This document shows positions 1 through 6,085 of a stretch of 6,478 nucleotides of DNA, piece after piece. Each line of letters starts with the position of its first letter. Position 1 is the first letter of the stretch. The notes below the pieces were generated by a model. The model had not been told where the DNA came from. It searched no databases and worked only from the letters and a program-made list of their open reading frames with translations. This DNA is from an uncultured Veillonella sp. (GTDB lineage Bacteria; Bacillota; Negativicutes; Veillonellales; Veillonellaceae). The stretch is taken from the NCBI GenBank assembly GCA_900552445.1, contig URZS01000066.1:1-6478 (forward strand). The letters are read 5' to 3'. The position numbers and the translations under genes were made by a program.

Positions 1-17
1 TATGCTAAGCGTATCAC

Positions 18-47
18 AAAACCCCATAGGCATAGGCCTATGGGGTT
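18..47 (-). terminator. Rho-independent terminator of the lysC operon
   Basis: A perfect 12-bp stem (AACCCCATAGGC paired with GCCTATGGGGTT, 20-31 and 36-47) closes a 4-nt loop. On the minus strand it is followed by TTTT. It lies immediately after the stop codon of the 105-residue protein gene, in the right place to end the lysC transcript. On the plus strand the following bases are not a clean T-run, so it reads best as a minus-strand terminator. Confidence 0.9.
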
Positions 48-51
48 CATA

Positions 52-369
52 TTATGTATTATGTTGCATTTGCCACTTTTGATTGCGGCGCAAGGTTAAT
101 AAGCCTTCTAGTACAGCTTGAAACTGTACAAAGCTCAATGTATAGGGTTCATACATATCCGGCACTACCTTGTAAGAAATAGTAACCTCTCCTTTATCAT
201 AATCGTAGAAGATACCATGTAAATTACTTACCGTAGTATAACCAGTTTGAGCTTGTTCCAATGTTGGAATAGGCTGATTTTTTAGATTTCCTAGTAGATC
301 GCTAATGAAACCTTCCTTACGACCTTGGTCATTGAGCATTTCATCCATAAAACTACGTAGACTATCCAT
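52..369 (-). CDS. Uncharacterised small protein (105 aa) downstream of lysC
   Basis: I do not recognise a family. The protein is soluble-looking, with no membrane segment, signal peptide or cysteine. Residues 1-30 are polar and probably helical. Residues 50-78 alternate in a beta-like pattern (around GIFYDYDKGEVTISYKVV), and residues 80-95 look like a hydrophobic helix (FVQFQAVLEGLL). A small alpha/beta fold is therefore plausible. The ATG lies only 7 nt after the lysC stop codon. The nearest Shine-Dalgarno-like sequence (AGAGG) is inside the last lysC codons, so translation is probably coupled to lysC. A strong terminator follows at once, making this the last gene of a lysC operon. The gene is probably real because of its coupling and clean boundaries. 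A function in aspartate-family metabolism would be a guess from context only. Confidence 0.75.
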   Translation of the reverse strand: MDSLRSFMDEMLNDQGRKEGFISDLLGNLKNQPIPTLEQAQTGYTTVSNLHGIFYDYDKGEVTISYKVVPDMYEPYTLSFVQFQAVLEGLLTLRRNQKWQMQHNT

Positions 370-376
370 GAATAGA

Positions 377-1606
377 TTAACCTCTTTGGTCTAACAATAA
401 GCCGTTGTGAATTACGCGAACAGCATCTTTTACACGGTCTTCATCAACAAGGCAAGAAATACTAATTTCAGATGTAGAAATGATTTCAATGTTGATGCCT
501 TCTTTACTCAAGATATCAAACATTTGAGCAGCTACGCCAGGTTGACCTAACATACCAGCACCAATGATGGAAACTTTTGCCATGCGTTCATCAATATTAA
601 CAGCTTCAATATCAACCGTTTTTTGCAATTCGTCCAACACTTCGCGCGCCAACACTACGTCATCCATTGCTACAGTAAAGATAAGGTCAGTTTTTGGTTC
701 ACCAACGGAACGGATAGATTGAACAATCATATCTACGTCAACATTTTTCGCAGCCAAAGCTTTGAACACAGTCGCCGCTACGCCTGGTTTATTTTCAACG
801 CCAACAAGGGCTACTTTTGCAGTATTTTTATCATCAGCTACGCCAGTAATTACGCGTTTATTTGCTTCCACAGTATAATCCTCCCGAATAATAGTACCTG
901 GTTTATCACTAAATGTAGAACGAACATGAATAGGCACGCCATAACGGAAACCCATTTCTACGGCACGAGGTTGCATTACACCTGCACCAAGTCGCGCCAT
1001 CTCAAGCATTTCGCCATACGTTACTTCTTCTAATTTGAAAGCTTCCTTAGCTACGCGAGGATCTGTAGAATAAACGCCCTCTACATCTGTGAAGATTTCA
1101 CATACATCAGCCTTCATAGCGCCTGCTAATGCAACAGCAGTTGTATCAGAGCCACCACGACCTAATGTAACCATGTCACCATATTCAGTAATACCTTGGA
1201 AACCAGCAACAACTACGATGTTGCCTGCATCCAACGCTTCAAACACGCGATTTGGATCAACGCCCAAAATGCGGCCTTTATTGAAACTATCACTAGTTGT
1301 GATACCTGCTTGGTCACCCGTTAAAGATACAGATTTTTGACCACGTTCGTTGAAAGCCATTGCCATCAATGCAATCGTTACTTGCTCACCTGTAGATAAC
1401 AAGCGGTCCATTTCACGACCATAAGGCTTAGATGTTACTTGTTTAGCCAATGCTACCAAGTCATCTGTTGTATCACCCATTGCGGATACAACGAGAACGA
1501 TTTTATCGTCGGCTTGCTTCTCACGAAGGACGCGATCAACAATATTAAATATTTTTTCTGGTGTAGCTACGGAACTACCACCAAATTTTTTAACGATTAA
1601 GGCCAC
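377..1606 (-). CDS. lysC: Aspartate kinase (aspartokinase) with two C-terminal ACT domains
   Basis: This cytoplasmic enzyme phosphorylates L-aspartate with ATP to give 4-phospho-L-aspartate, the first committed step to lysine/diaminopimelate, threonine and methionine. The 409-residue length is that of a full monofunctional aspartokinase. The amino-acid kinase domain covers about residues 2-235, with the opening KFGGSSV (7-13), GRGGSDTTA (149-157) and the nucleotide-binding stretch TDVEGVYSTDPR (173-184). Two ACT domains follow (about 266-330 and 345-405), each with a ligand-site-like PGV (274-276, 356-358), so feedback inhibition by lysine and/or threonine is expected. Which amino acid acts cannot be read from sequence. 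No homoserine dehydrogenase domain is fused. The start is GTG, placed by the conserved N-terminus and by TGAGGG six bases upstream; an ATG overlapping that site is out of frame. A promoter is seen upstream, but no lysine riboswitch. Confidence 0.97.
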   Translation of the reverse strand: MALIVKKFGGSSVATPEKIFNIVDRVLREKQADDKIVLVVSAMGDTTDDLVALAKQVTSKPYGREMDRLLSTGEQVTIALMAMAFNERGQKSVSLTGDQAGITTSDSFNKGRILGVDPNRVFEALDAGNIVVVAGFQGITEYGDMVTLGRGGSDTTAVALAGAMKADVCEIFTDVEGVYSTDPRVAKEAFKLEEVTYGEMLEMARLGAGVMQPRAVEMGFRYGVPIHVRSTFSDKPGTIIREDYTVEANKRVITGVADDKNTAKVALVGVENKPGVAATVFKALAAKNVDVDMIVQSIRSVGEPKTDLIFTVAMDDVVLAREVLDELQKTVDIEAVNIDERMAKVSIIGAGMLGQPGVAAQMFDILSKEGINIEIISTSEISISCLVDEDRVKDAVRVIHNGLLLDQRG

Positions 1607-1612
1607 AATAAT

Positions 1613-1618
1613 CCCTCA
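1613..1618 (-). promoter_or_regulatory. Ribosome binding site that fixes the GTG start of lysC
   Basis: TGAGGG on the minus strand, with six bases between it and GTG. It supports GTG as the initiator, because the only nearby ATG overlaps this site and is out of frame. Confidence 0.75.
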
Positions 1619-1652
1619 TTTAACTATGTTTAATAAATATCAATATGCATAT

Positions 1653-1681
1653 ACTTTACCATAAACAAATAGCACTGTAAA
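1653..1681 (-). promoter_or_regulatory. Predicted sigma-70-type promoter of lysC
   Basis: TTTACA (1676-1681, 5 of 6 to consensus) and TAAAGT (1653-1658, 4 of 6) are separated by exactly 17 bases, and TGG precedes the -10 as an extended -10 element. The implied leader is only about 40 nt. The rest of the 190-nt gap (1607-1796) holds this promoter, the lysC ribosome site and the terminator of the upstream gene. I see no other gene in it. Confidence 0.6.
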
Positions 1682-1750
1682 GGGATGTACAGCAACCATT
1701 CCACTGGACTAATACAAAAATCCTTTTTCTGCGGACATTAAAATGTATGC

Positions 1751-1778
1751 AAAAAGACCAGCCCTAAGGCTGGTCTTT
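1751..1778 (-). terminator. Rho-independent terminator of the superoxide reductase gene
   Basis: An 11-bp perfect stem (AAAGACCAGCC at 1753-1763 with GGCTGGTCTTT at 1768-1778) closes a 4-nt loop. On the minus strand it ends in a run of five T. It begins 18 nt after the superoxide reductase stop codon and separates that gene from the lysC promoter. Confidence 0.92.
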
Positions 1779-1796
1779 ATTAGTTGTTTTAGTTAA

Positions 1797-2186
1797 TTAA
1801 GCAACTGTAATTTCTTTTTCGGATTCCCACAAACCGTGGATGTTGCAGTAGGATACAGCAATCAATTTACCGGATTTTTTCAAAGATACTGCTAAAGTAC
1901 CTTCGGAAACTGCAACTACAGGACCTTCGTTAGCAGTTGCACCGTCACCATGAACGTTGAATGCGATAGTACCAACTTCGTATGGCAATTGAGTGCCTTC
2001 AGCTACGAAGTACAATTTAATCCAATCAATGTGATGTTCTACAGTGTTTGGATGTGCAATGTCTTTACCAACGGACAAAGTTACGTGGAAAGTTTCACCT
2101 GCTTTTACTGTGTCAACTGTTTCGATAACAGGAACGTGTTTTTCAGTAGCGAAATCGCCAGATTTAATGTAATCATGTACAGCCAT
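1797..2186 (-). CDS. Superoxide reductase, one-iron neelaredoxin type (desulfoferrodoxin family)
   Basis: This cytoplasmic enzyme reduces superoxide to hydrogen peroxide without making oxygen, normally taking electrons from rubredoxin; it is an oxygen-defence enzyme of anaerobes. The 129-residue protein consists only of the catalytic domain. It lacks the N-terminal four-cysteine desulforedoxin domain of two-iron desulfoferrodoxins. The expected Fe(His)4Cys ligands are visible: H17 in EKHVP, H45 and H51 in HPNTVEHHID, then C114 and H117 in CNIHGLW. The catalytic Glu-Lys pair is E15-K16. The ATG at 2186 was chosen over one 42 nt upstream because AGGAGG lies six bases before it and the homologous sequence begins there. 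It is monocistronic, with its own promoter and terminator. Adjacent palindromes in the leader (2226-2250) could mediate regulation. No rubredoxin gene is present in the window. Confidence 0.96.
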   Translation of the reverse strand: MAVHDYIKSGDFATEKHVPVIETVDTVKAGETFHVTLSVGKDIAHPNTVEHHIDWIKLYFVAEGTQLPYEVGTIAFNVHGDGATANEGPVVAVSEGTLAVSLKKSGKLIAVSYCNIHGLWESEKEITVA

Positions 2187-2192
2187 AGTTAA

Positions 2193-2198
2193 CCTCCT
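2193..2198 (-). promoter_or_regulatory. Ribosome binding site that fixes the superoxide reductase start
   Basis: A perfect AGGAGG on the minus strand, six bases before ATG at 2186. It lies inside the 14-codon extension that an upstream ATG at 2228 would add, which argues that the extension is untranslated leader. Confidence 0.88.
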
Positions 2199-2225
2199 GG
2201 TTATTGTTATATACATACTTAATGT

Positions 2226-2250
2226 CAATAATATTGAGCACTACTGTGCT
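2226..2250. promoter_or_regulatory. Two adjacent palindromes in the superoxide reductase leader, possible operator
   Basis: Two dyads abut each other. AGCAC and GTGCT (2237-2250) form a 5-bp stem with a 4-nt loop. CAATA and TATTG (2226-2236) surround one central base. They start about 10 bases downstream of the predicted -10 element, so they could be an operator at the transcription start or a 5' mRNA stem-loop. No known consensus was matched with confidence. Confidence 0.4.
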
Positions 2251-2259
2251 TATGACTAT

Positions 2260-2288
2260 ATTATACATTTTCGATATAGTTTTAGCAA
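2260..2288 (-). promoter_or_regulatory. Predicted sigma-70-type promoter of the superoxide reductase gene
   Basis: TTGCTA (2283-2288) and a perfect TATAAT (2260-2265) are separated by 17 bases. This gives a leader of about 70 nt. No clear terminator was found between the cobO stop codon (2326) and this promoter, so some readthrough from the cobalamin cluster is possible. Confidence 0.65.
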
Positions 2289-2325
2289 GGACTTTTTCGA
2301 AACTTTTAGATTTGAGTATATATCC

Positions 2326-2868
2326 TTAGAACTCAATGCCTTTAGCAGCCTTAATACCCTTCTCATAGGCATGCTTCACGACGTTCATTTCTGTTACCGT
2401 ATCCGCTATTTCAATAATTTCTGGTTTAGCATAGCGGCCCGTTAAAACTACGTGAAGTCGTTCTGGTTTATTCTTTAGCATATCTACTACAGAGTTTACA
2501 TCAATAAGCTCGTAATTAATGGCATTATTGATTTCATCCATAATGATAAGATCCCATGTATCAGAGTTAACTTCCTCTACCAAAGTATGCCAAGCAGTTT
2601 GAGCCGCCTCTTTGTGTCGTGCAAGCTCAGCCTCTCCTACTTCATCACGTTTATAGTAGATAAAGCCTTTTCCCATGGAGCGAATCTCTACTTGGTCACC
2701 TAATTTAGCGAGACCCGCTAATTCACCATAGCCATTACCACTTTTAATAAATTGTAGTATAAGAACCTTAAAACCTTGACCAACAGCACGCAATGCAACA
2801 CCTAAAGCGGCCGTAGTTTTACCTTTACCATTGCCTGTATTGACTAAAATTAAGCCTCGTTCACTCAT
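2326..2868 (-). CDS. cobO: Corrinoid adenosyltransferase (cob(I)yrinic acid a,c-diamide adenosyltransferase)
   Basis: This enzyme of the BtuR/CobO/CobP family transfers the 5'-deoxyadenosyl group of ATP to the reduced cobalt of a corrinoid, such as cobyrinic acid a,c-diamide, giving the adenosylated form used in later cobalamin steps and in salvage. It is cytoplasmic. The 180-residue length fits the family. A glycine-rich P-loop (GNGKGKTT, 12-19) starts the protein. QFIK (39-42) and YGE (47-49) follow, then a Walker-B-like LIIMDEIN (107-114). The C-terminal family pattern is also present: LTGRYA (142-147), ADTVTEM (155-161) and KH (165-166). The ATG is preceded by AAGGAG six bases upstream, and that site includes the last codons of cbiA. 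Only two bases separate the cbiA stop codon from this start, so it is the last gene of a coupled cbiL-cbiA-cobO unit. It is also named cobA or btuR in other species. Confidence 0.95.
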   Translation of the reverse strand: MSERGLILVNTGNGKGKTTAALGVALRAVGQGFKVLILQFIKSGNGYGELAGLAKLGDQVEIRSMGKGFIYYKRDEVGEAELARHKEAAQTAWHTLVEEVNSDTWDLIIMDEINNAINYELIDVNSVVDMLKNKPERLHVVLTGRYAKPEIIEIADTVTEMNVVKHAYEKGIKAAKGIEF

Positions 2869-2870
2869 AA

Positions 2871-4250
2871 TTAGCTCCTTTTAGCTTTATATGTAGCACA
2901 TGTATCTACAAAGTGTTGCGCCCCTTCATCAGAACCAGCAAAGTTCAAATGTAAATAGGATGCTAATACATTATCAGTTGCATAGCCACCATCATACGAT
3001 TGAGGTTTACGGCCACCTTCTAAATGAAATGCCCACGGGAAGTCTTCTACTGTAGGCTCCATCGTAGAGAAATGGAACTCATGCCCACGAAGTGATGTAT
3101 TTACGCCCCCCAACAATGTATCACGCTTTGCAGTAGCCGTAACATAGCCAACCTTTTGCAGTTTTTGTTGCATTACACAGTTAGCCGGTACGATCCCTAC
3201 TGTTTCATATACAGAGCCTTCAAAATCGTGAATCGTTTCACAAAGGTACATAAGGCCACCACACTCGGCATAAATGGGCATACCCGCTTTGTTAGCATGG
3301 CGAATAGACTCCTTCATGGATTCATTGCTAGATAATTGGAACAAGAACATTTCAGGGAAGCCACCACCAAATACAAGGCCGTCTACTTCGGGAATCACTA
3401 AATCATTAAGAGGACTAAAATAAACGAGCTCGGCCCCCTTCTCTTCTAAGGCAGCTAAACTTGCTGGATAGTAGAAAGAGAAAGCCTCATCATAGGCTAC
3501 GCCAATTTTAACTTTCTTCTCAACGGATTTACCATCTACAGCCTCTGGTAATTCAATAGCAGGTGCACTGGATGCAATGTCTAACAATTGATCTAGATTT
3601 ACCATCTTCTCAACGGCTTCACGAATCGTGTTGATTGCCTCTGTTGGATCGATTTCAGTAACCGGTGTGAGGCCTAAATGGCGCTCAGGAGAGTGCATAC
3701 GGTCATCTCGATAAATAGCGCCAATAACAGGTACACCTATTTTATCCATACCTTCACGAACCATACGCTCGTGATTGGCAGAGCCTAACCGGTTCAAGAT
3801 GACGCCGCCAAAGTTTACCTCTGGATCATAATCACGGAAACCTTTAGCAATAGCTGCCGCACTTTCACCCATGGCCTTGCAATCGATAACAAGCACCACC
3901 GGTGCATTCAATTGCTTAGCAATTTGAGCTGTAGAACTAACACCTTCTCGACCACCATCGTAAAGGCCCATAACACCTTCAATAATAGCAAGGTCTACGC
4001 CTTGCGCCATGGTAGCAAAGAAAGGATTTAATTTGTGAGGTGGCACAAGCCACGTATCTAAATTATAGCTGTCACGGCCGGATGCAATTTTATGAAAGCC
4101 CGGATCAATATAATCCGGGCCCACTTTAAAGGATTGCACCGTACGTCCACCATTTGCATAAGCAGCCAATAAGCCTGCTACGATAGTTGTTTTACCTACA
4201 CCAGAGTTAGTGCCAGCAATGACAACACGTGGAATCTGTACTGTGTTCAT
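2871..4250 (-). CDS. cbiA: Cobyrinate a,c-diamide synthase
   Basis: This enzyme amidates the a and c carboxylates of cobyrinic acid using ATP and glutamine (or ammonia), in the cytoplasm. At 459 residues it is full length. An N-terminal dethiobiotin-synthetase-like ATP domain has the P-loop GTNSGVGKT (13-21), the family signature FKVGPDYIDPGFH (41-53) and EGVMGLYDG (91-99). The C-terminal half is a class I glutamine amidotransferase domain of the CobB/CobQ kind, with GGGFPEMF (295-302), the nucleophile-like C330 in YAECGG (327-332) and H434 in YLHLNF (432-437), likely the catalytic histidine. CbiA (cobyrinate) rather than CobB (hydrogenobyrinate) is preferred because a CbiK-type chelatase and cbiL lie just upstream, indicating the early-cobalt pathway. 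GAGG lies eight bases before the ATG. The gap to cbiL is 29 nt, and the 3' end carries the cobO ribosome site. Confidence 0.96.
   Translation of the reverse strand: MNTVQIPRVVIAGTNSGVGKTTIVAGLLAAYANGGRTVQSFKVGPDYIDPGFHKIASGRDSYNLDTWLVPPHKLNPFFATMAQGVDLAIIEGVMGLYDGGREGVSSTAQIAKQLNAPVVLVIDCKAMGESAAAIAKGFRDYDPEVNFGGVILNRLGSANHERMVREGMDKIGVPVIGAIYRDDRMHSPERHLGLTPVTEIDPTEAINTIREAVEKMVNLDQLLDIASSAPAIELPEAVDGKSVEKKVKIGVAYDEAFSFYYPASLAALEEKGAELVYFSPLNDLVIPEVDGLVFGGGFPEMFLFQLSSNESMKESIRHANKAGMPIYAECGGLMYLCETIHDFEGSVYETVGIVPANCVMQQKLQKVGYVTATAKRDTLLGGVNTSLRGHEFHFSTMEPTVEDFPWAFHLEGGRKPQSYDGGYATDNVLASYLHLNFAGSDEGAQHFVDTCATYKAKRS
2875..2880 (-). promoter_or_regulatory. cobO ribosome binding site at the 3' end of cbiA
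   Basis: AAGGAG on the minus strand, with six bases before the cobO ATG. It is made of the last sense codons of cbiA, and the cbiA stop codon falls in the spacer. Ribosomes ending cbiA therefore cover the cobO start region, which favours translational coupling. Confidence 0.8.
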
Positions 4251-4279
4251 AGATATTACCTCGTAATACGACGTGTTTG

Positions 4280-4987
4280 TTAACGGTCCTTACGTTTTGC
4301 AAGGATTGTAGACAAGTAGTTGAGTTTAGTATCTTTTGGCATGTTATCAAGGCCTACGAATACTTGCTCATCCGGCAAACCTACACGGCTAATCATAACC
4401 GCATCATCTGCCATATTGTGTTTAATCAATGTTTCTTGTACTTCATCAAAGTTTTTGTACACTTTCATGATTACCGCATCATCGGCAACAGCCAATACAG
4501 CATCGATTTTTTCTTTAGGTGCTGTAGCAGGAACAATAGCTAATACTTCTTCCTTCTCTACGATTGGGTAGCCAAGGTGAGAACCAATAGCACAGAATGC
4601 AGTTACACCTGGAATTGTTTCGATTTCATGACCAGTATTTTCAATCAAGCGGTATACATACATATATGTGCTGTAGAACATAGGGTCACCTAATGTTAAG
4701 AATACAACACTTTTACCTTCATCTAAGTAAGACAAGATAATGCGTTTTGCTTCTTCCCAGCCTTCCGCTTGTGTAGCATCATCCAATACCATTGGGAACA
4801 CTACAGGAACGATTTCTGTATGTTCTTGGATATATGGGGATGCAATATCAAGGGCTACAGAGCCATCTTTCTTTTCTGTTTTAGGTGTGATAATAATATC
4901 TGCTTCACCTACGATGCGAGCAGCTTTCACAGTCATTAATTCAGAATCACCAGGGCCTACGCCAATGCCATATAATTTACCTTTCAT
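4280..4987 (-). CDS. cbiL: Cobalt-factor II / precorrin-2 C20-methyltransferase
   Basis: This enzyme uses S-adenosylmethionine to methylate C20 of cobalt-factor II, the step straight after cobalt insertion in the anaerobic cobalamin route. The equivalent enzyme of the aerobic route is CobI, acting on precorrin-2. The 235-residue protein is a typical tetrapyrrole methylase. It opens with YGIGVGPGD (6-14) and LMTVKA (17-22), the SAM-site signature FLTLGDPMFYSTY lies at 96-108, and IPGVTAFCA at 125-133. The late MKVYKN (174-179) and the tail YLSTILAKR (224-232) suit the CobI/CbiL subgroup. The metal-containing substrate is inferred from the neighbouring CbiK-type chelatase, not from the sequence itself. 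AGGAGA sits just before the ATG. A consensus-like promoter lies 50-80 bases upstream. cbiA follows after 29 nt. Confidence 0.94.
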   Translation of the reverse strand: MKGKLYGIGVGPGDSELMTVKAARIVGEADIIITPKTEKKDGSVALDIASPYIQEHTEIVPVVFPMVLDDATQAEGWEEAKRIILSYLDEGKSVVFLTLGDPMFYSTYMYVYRLIENTGHEIETIPGVTAFCAIGSHLGYPIVEKEEVLAIVPATAPKEKIDAVLAVADDAVIMKVYKNFDEVQETLIKHNMADDAVMISRVGLPDEQVFVGLDNMPKDTKLNYLSTILAKRKDR

Positions 4988-5029
4988 GGGTATCTCCTAT
5001 TCTTATAGTACAGTCTATTTATAATTGCA

Positions 5030-5063
5030 ATATCTTTTATTATAACCAATTTATGCAAGATAT
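5030..5063. promoter_or_regulatory. Inverted repeat straddling the cbiL promoter, possible operator
   Basis: Seven-base perfect arms (ATATCTT at 5030-5036 and AAGATAT at 5057-5063) are separated by 20 bases and enclose the predicted -10 element. The position suits a repressor site, but the region is very AT-rich and the match could be chance. Confidence 0.25.
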
Positions 5064-5067
5064 ACAA
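5039..5067 (-). promoter_or_regulatory. Predicted sigma-70-type promoter of cbiL-cbiA-cobO
   Basis: TTGTAT (5062-5067) and a perfect TATAAT (5039-5044) are spaced by 17 bases, within the 85-nt gap between the chelatase stop codon and the cbiL start. No terminator was seen in this gap, so cbiL is probably reached both by readthrough from the chelatase gene and from this promoter. Confidence 0.6.
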
Positions 5068-5072
5068 AGGCA

Positions 5073-5927
5073 CTATTTAATATTTGGGATTGTAGGGCGA
5101 TGTGGGCTACGTTTGCCATACAAATCATCGATGCAGTCTTGTAAATGTTGACGGAAGATATCTTGGATAACTTCATACTCACCTAGGCCTGCATTAATAG
5201 GTTTAACCTCATAACCAGCCTCAGTCAATTCATTCACCACACTATCCTCTTCATCGCCGAAGAGATCGTTTTGGGCATGGTCACCAAGTACTAACAATAA
5301 AGGATGTAAGTAAATCGTATTTGGTCTTTTACCATCTAGCCATTCCCATGGCATAGCGACATCAGCCACATAAGGAGCATTCTCTAAAACAGCGATACGT
5401 ACATTTGTGAGACCATCACGAATCAATTTGAACTGTAAATTACCGTACGACGAGTTGCCAGAACCAAGGCCACCATGACCAACTAGCAATAAACCATCGT
5501 CCTTAGAAATATTGAGAGATTTAATGAAACGGTCAATCAAGATTTGGTAATCGTCAGGATGCTCTTCTTGGCCCATGTAGTATACGAGAGGTCTGCCTAC
5601 GCGCAATACTTCCAGCTGCCCTTCCCCTTCATGAGCAAGGATATTATTTTTCAATTTATCAAACTCTTCACCGCCAGTGAAGTGAAGTGGTTGTACATAC
5701 ACATGTGTATACCCTTCTTGGATGAGTTTTTCTAACGCCCCTTGTTCAGTAGGTACCTCGATACCGCGTTCACGTAAACGCTTCACGATGATACGAGAGG
5801 AAAATGCTAGTTCCACCGTATAGTCCGGATACGCTTTACGAATATGTTCTACTACGGAATCAATATTATGTTCACGAGCACTGTCAACAGTGGACCCAAA
5901 GGCAACAACTAAAATAGCTTGTTTCAT
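5073..5927 (-). CDS. cbiK: Sirohydrochlorin cobaltochelatase, CbiK type
   Basis: This enzyme inserts Co2+ into sirohydrochlorin to make cobalt-sirohydrochlorin, the entry step of the anaerobic (early-cobalt) cobalamin pathway. The 284-residue protein has the two-lobed class II chelatase plan. It begins AILVVAFGS (4-12) and carries QPLHFTGGEEF (79-89). GHGGLGSGNSSY (150-161) holds H151, and PLLLVLGDHAQND (209-221) holds H217. GLGEYEVIQDIFRQHL (247-262) closes the domain. H151 and H217 match the two histidines known to be catalytic in CbiK, and E182 (ENAP) matches the third metal-site residue as I recall it from a Desulfovibrio CbiK structure. There is no signal peptide, so it is a cytoplasmic form. 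TAAGGAGA precedes the ATG. It may also supply iron-sirohydrochlorin, since such enzymes accept Fe2+ in vitro. A second CbiK-like gene lies upstream. Confidence 0.95.
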   Translation of the reverse strand: MKQAILVVAFGSTVDSAREHNIDSVVEHIRKAYPDYTVELAFSSRIIVKRLRERGIEVPTEQGALEKLIQEGYTHVYVQPLHFTGGEEFDKLKNNILAHEGEGQLEVLRVGRPLVYYMGQEEHPDDYQILIDRFIKSLNISKDDGLLLVGHGGLGSGNSSYGNLQFKLIRDGLTNVRIAVLENAPYVADVAMPWEWLDGKRPNTIYLHPLLLVLGDHAQNDLFGDEEDSVVNELTEAGYEVKPINAGLGEYEVIQDIFRQHLQDCIDDLYGKRSPHRPTIPNIK

Positions 5928-5962
5928 GAAAGTCTCCTTATATTAATCAATAATGTATCTTA

Positions 5963-5971
5963 ATCATACCA
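5963..5971 (-). promoter_or_regulatory. Possible extended -10 promoter of cbiK
   Basis: TGGTATGAT on the minus strand fits an extended -10 element (TGn followed by TATGAT, 5 of 6), about 36 bases before the cbiK start. No good -35 hexamer lies 16-18 bases further upstream, so this is tentative. The rest of the 204-nt gap (5928-6131) holds the cbiK ribosome site and the 6040-6085 hairpin. No cobalamin riboswitch box was seen. Confidence 0.35.
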
Positions 5972-6039
5972 TAGAGAACCTTTTCAGGGCATACCGTAGT
6001 ACGTATAAATTGGAAATTATTCTTATCTTTCATAGTGAA

Positions 6040-6085
6040 AGTAAAACTCCTCCTCATTGGATATCCAACAAGGAGGAGTTTTACT
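6040..6085 (-). terminator. Long hairpin terminator between the two chelatase genes, possibly bidirectional
   Basis: Perfect 15-base arms (AGTAAAACTCCTCCT at 6040-6054 and AGGAGGAGTTTTACT at 6071-6085) flank a 16-nt loop region that contains the self-complementary TTGGATATCCAA (6057-6068). On either strand the GC-rich part of the stem is followed by TTTT within the arm, as in terminators that work in both directions. It lies 46 nt after the upstream chelatase stop codon and more than 100 nt before cbiK, consistent with ending the former's transcript. Confidence 0.75.

Noticed and set aside
623..1340. Two plus-strand open frames (623-1033 and 1089-1340) opposite lysC
   Set aside because: They lie fully antisense to a clear aspartokinase, have no recognisable domains and look like shadows of its codon pattern.
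1700..1708. TCCACTGG, resembling the cobalamin riboswitch box
   Set aside because: It lacks the leading G of GCCACTG, is on the plus strand with no plus-strand gene following, and lies upstream of lysC.
1950..2192. Plus-strand open frame opposite the superoxide reductase gene
   Set aside because: It is antisense to a gene with all its metal ligands intact, and it has no family resemblance.
2187..2228. Upstream ATG that would lengthen the superoxide reductase by 14 residues
   Set aside because: The perfect AGGAGG six bases before the ATG at 2186 and the family N-terminus both favour the shorter form.
2293..2312. Short palindrome TTTCGAAA with flanking T and A runs after cobO, considered as a terminator
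   Set aside because: The stem is only four base pairs around CG with no usable loop, too weak for a Rho-independent terminator.
4277..5024. Plus-strand open frames opposite cbiL (4277-4543, 4320-4571, 4740-5024)
   Set aside because: They overlap each other and the real methyltransferase gene, and show no domain signature.
5544..5735. Plus-strand 63-codon open frame opposite cbiK
   Set aside because: It is antisense to a conserved chelatase and has no recognisable features.
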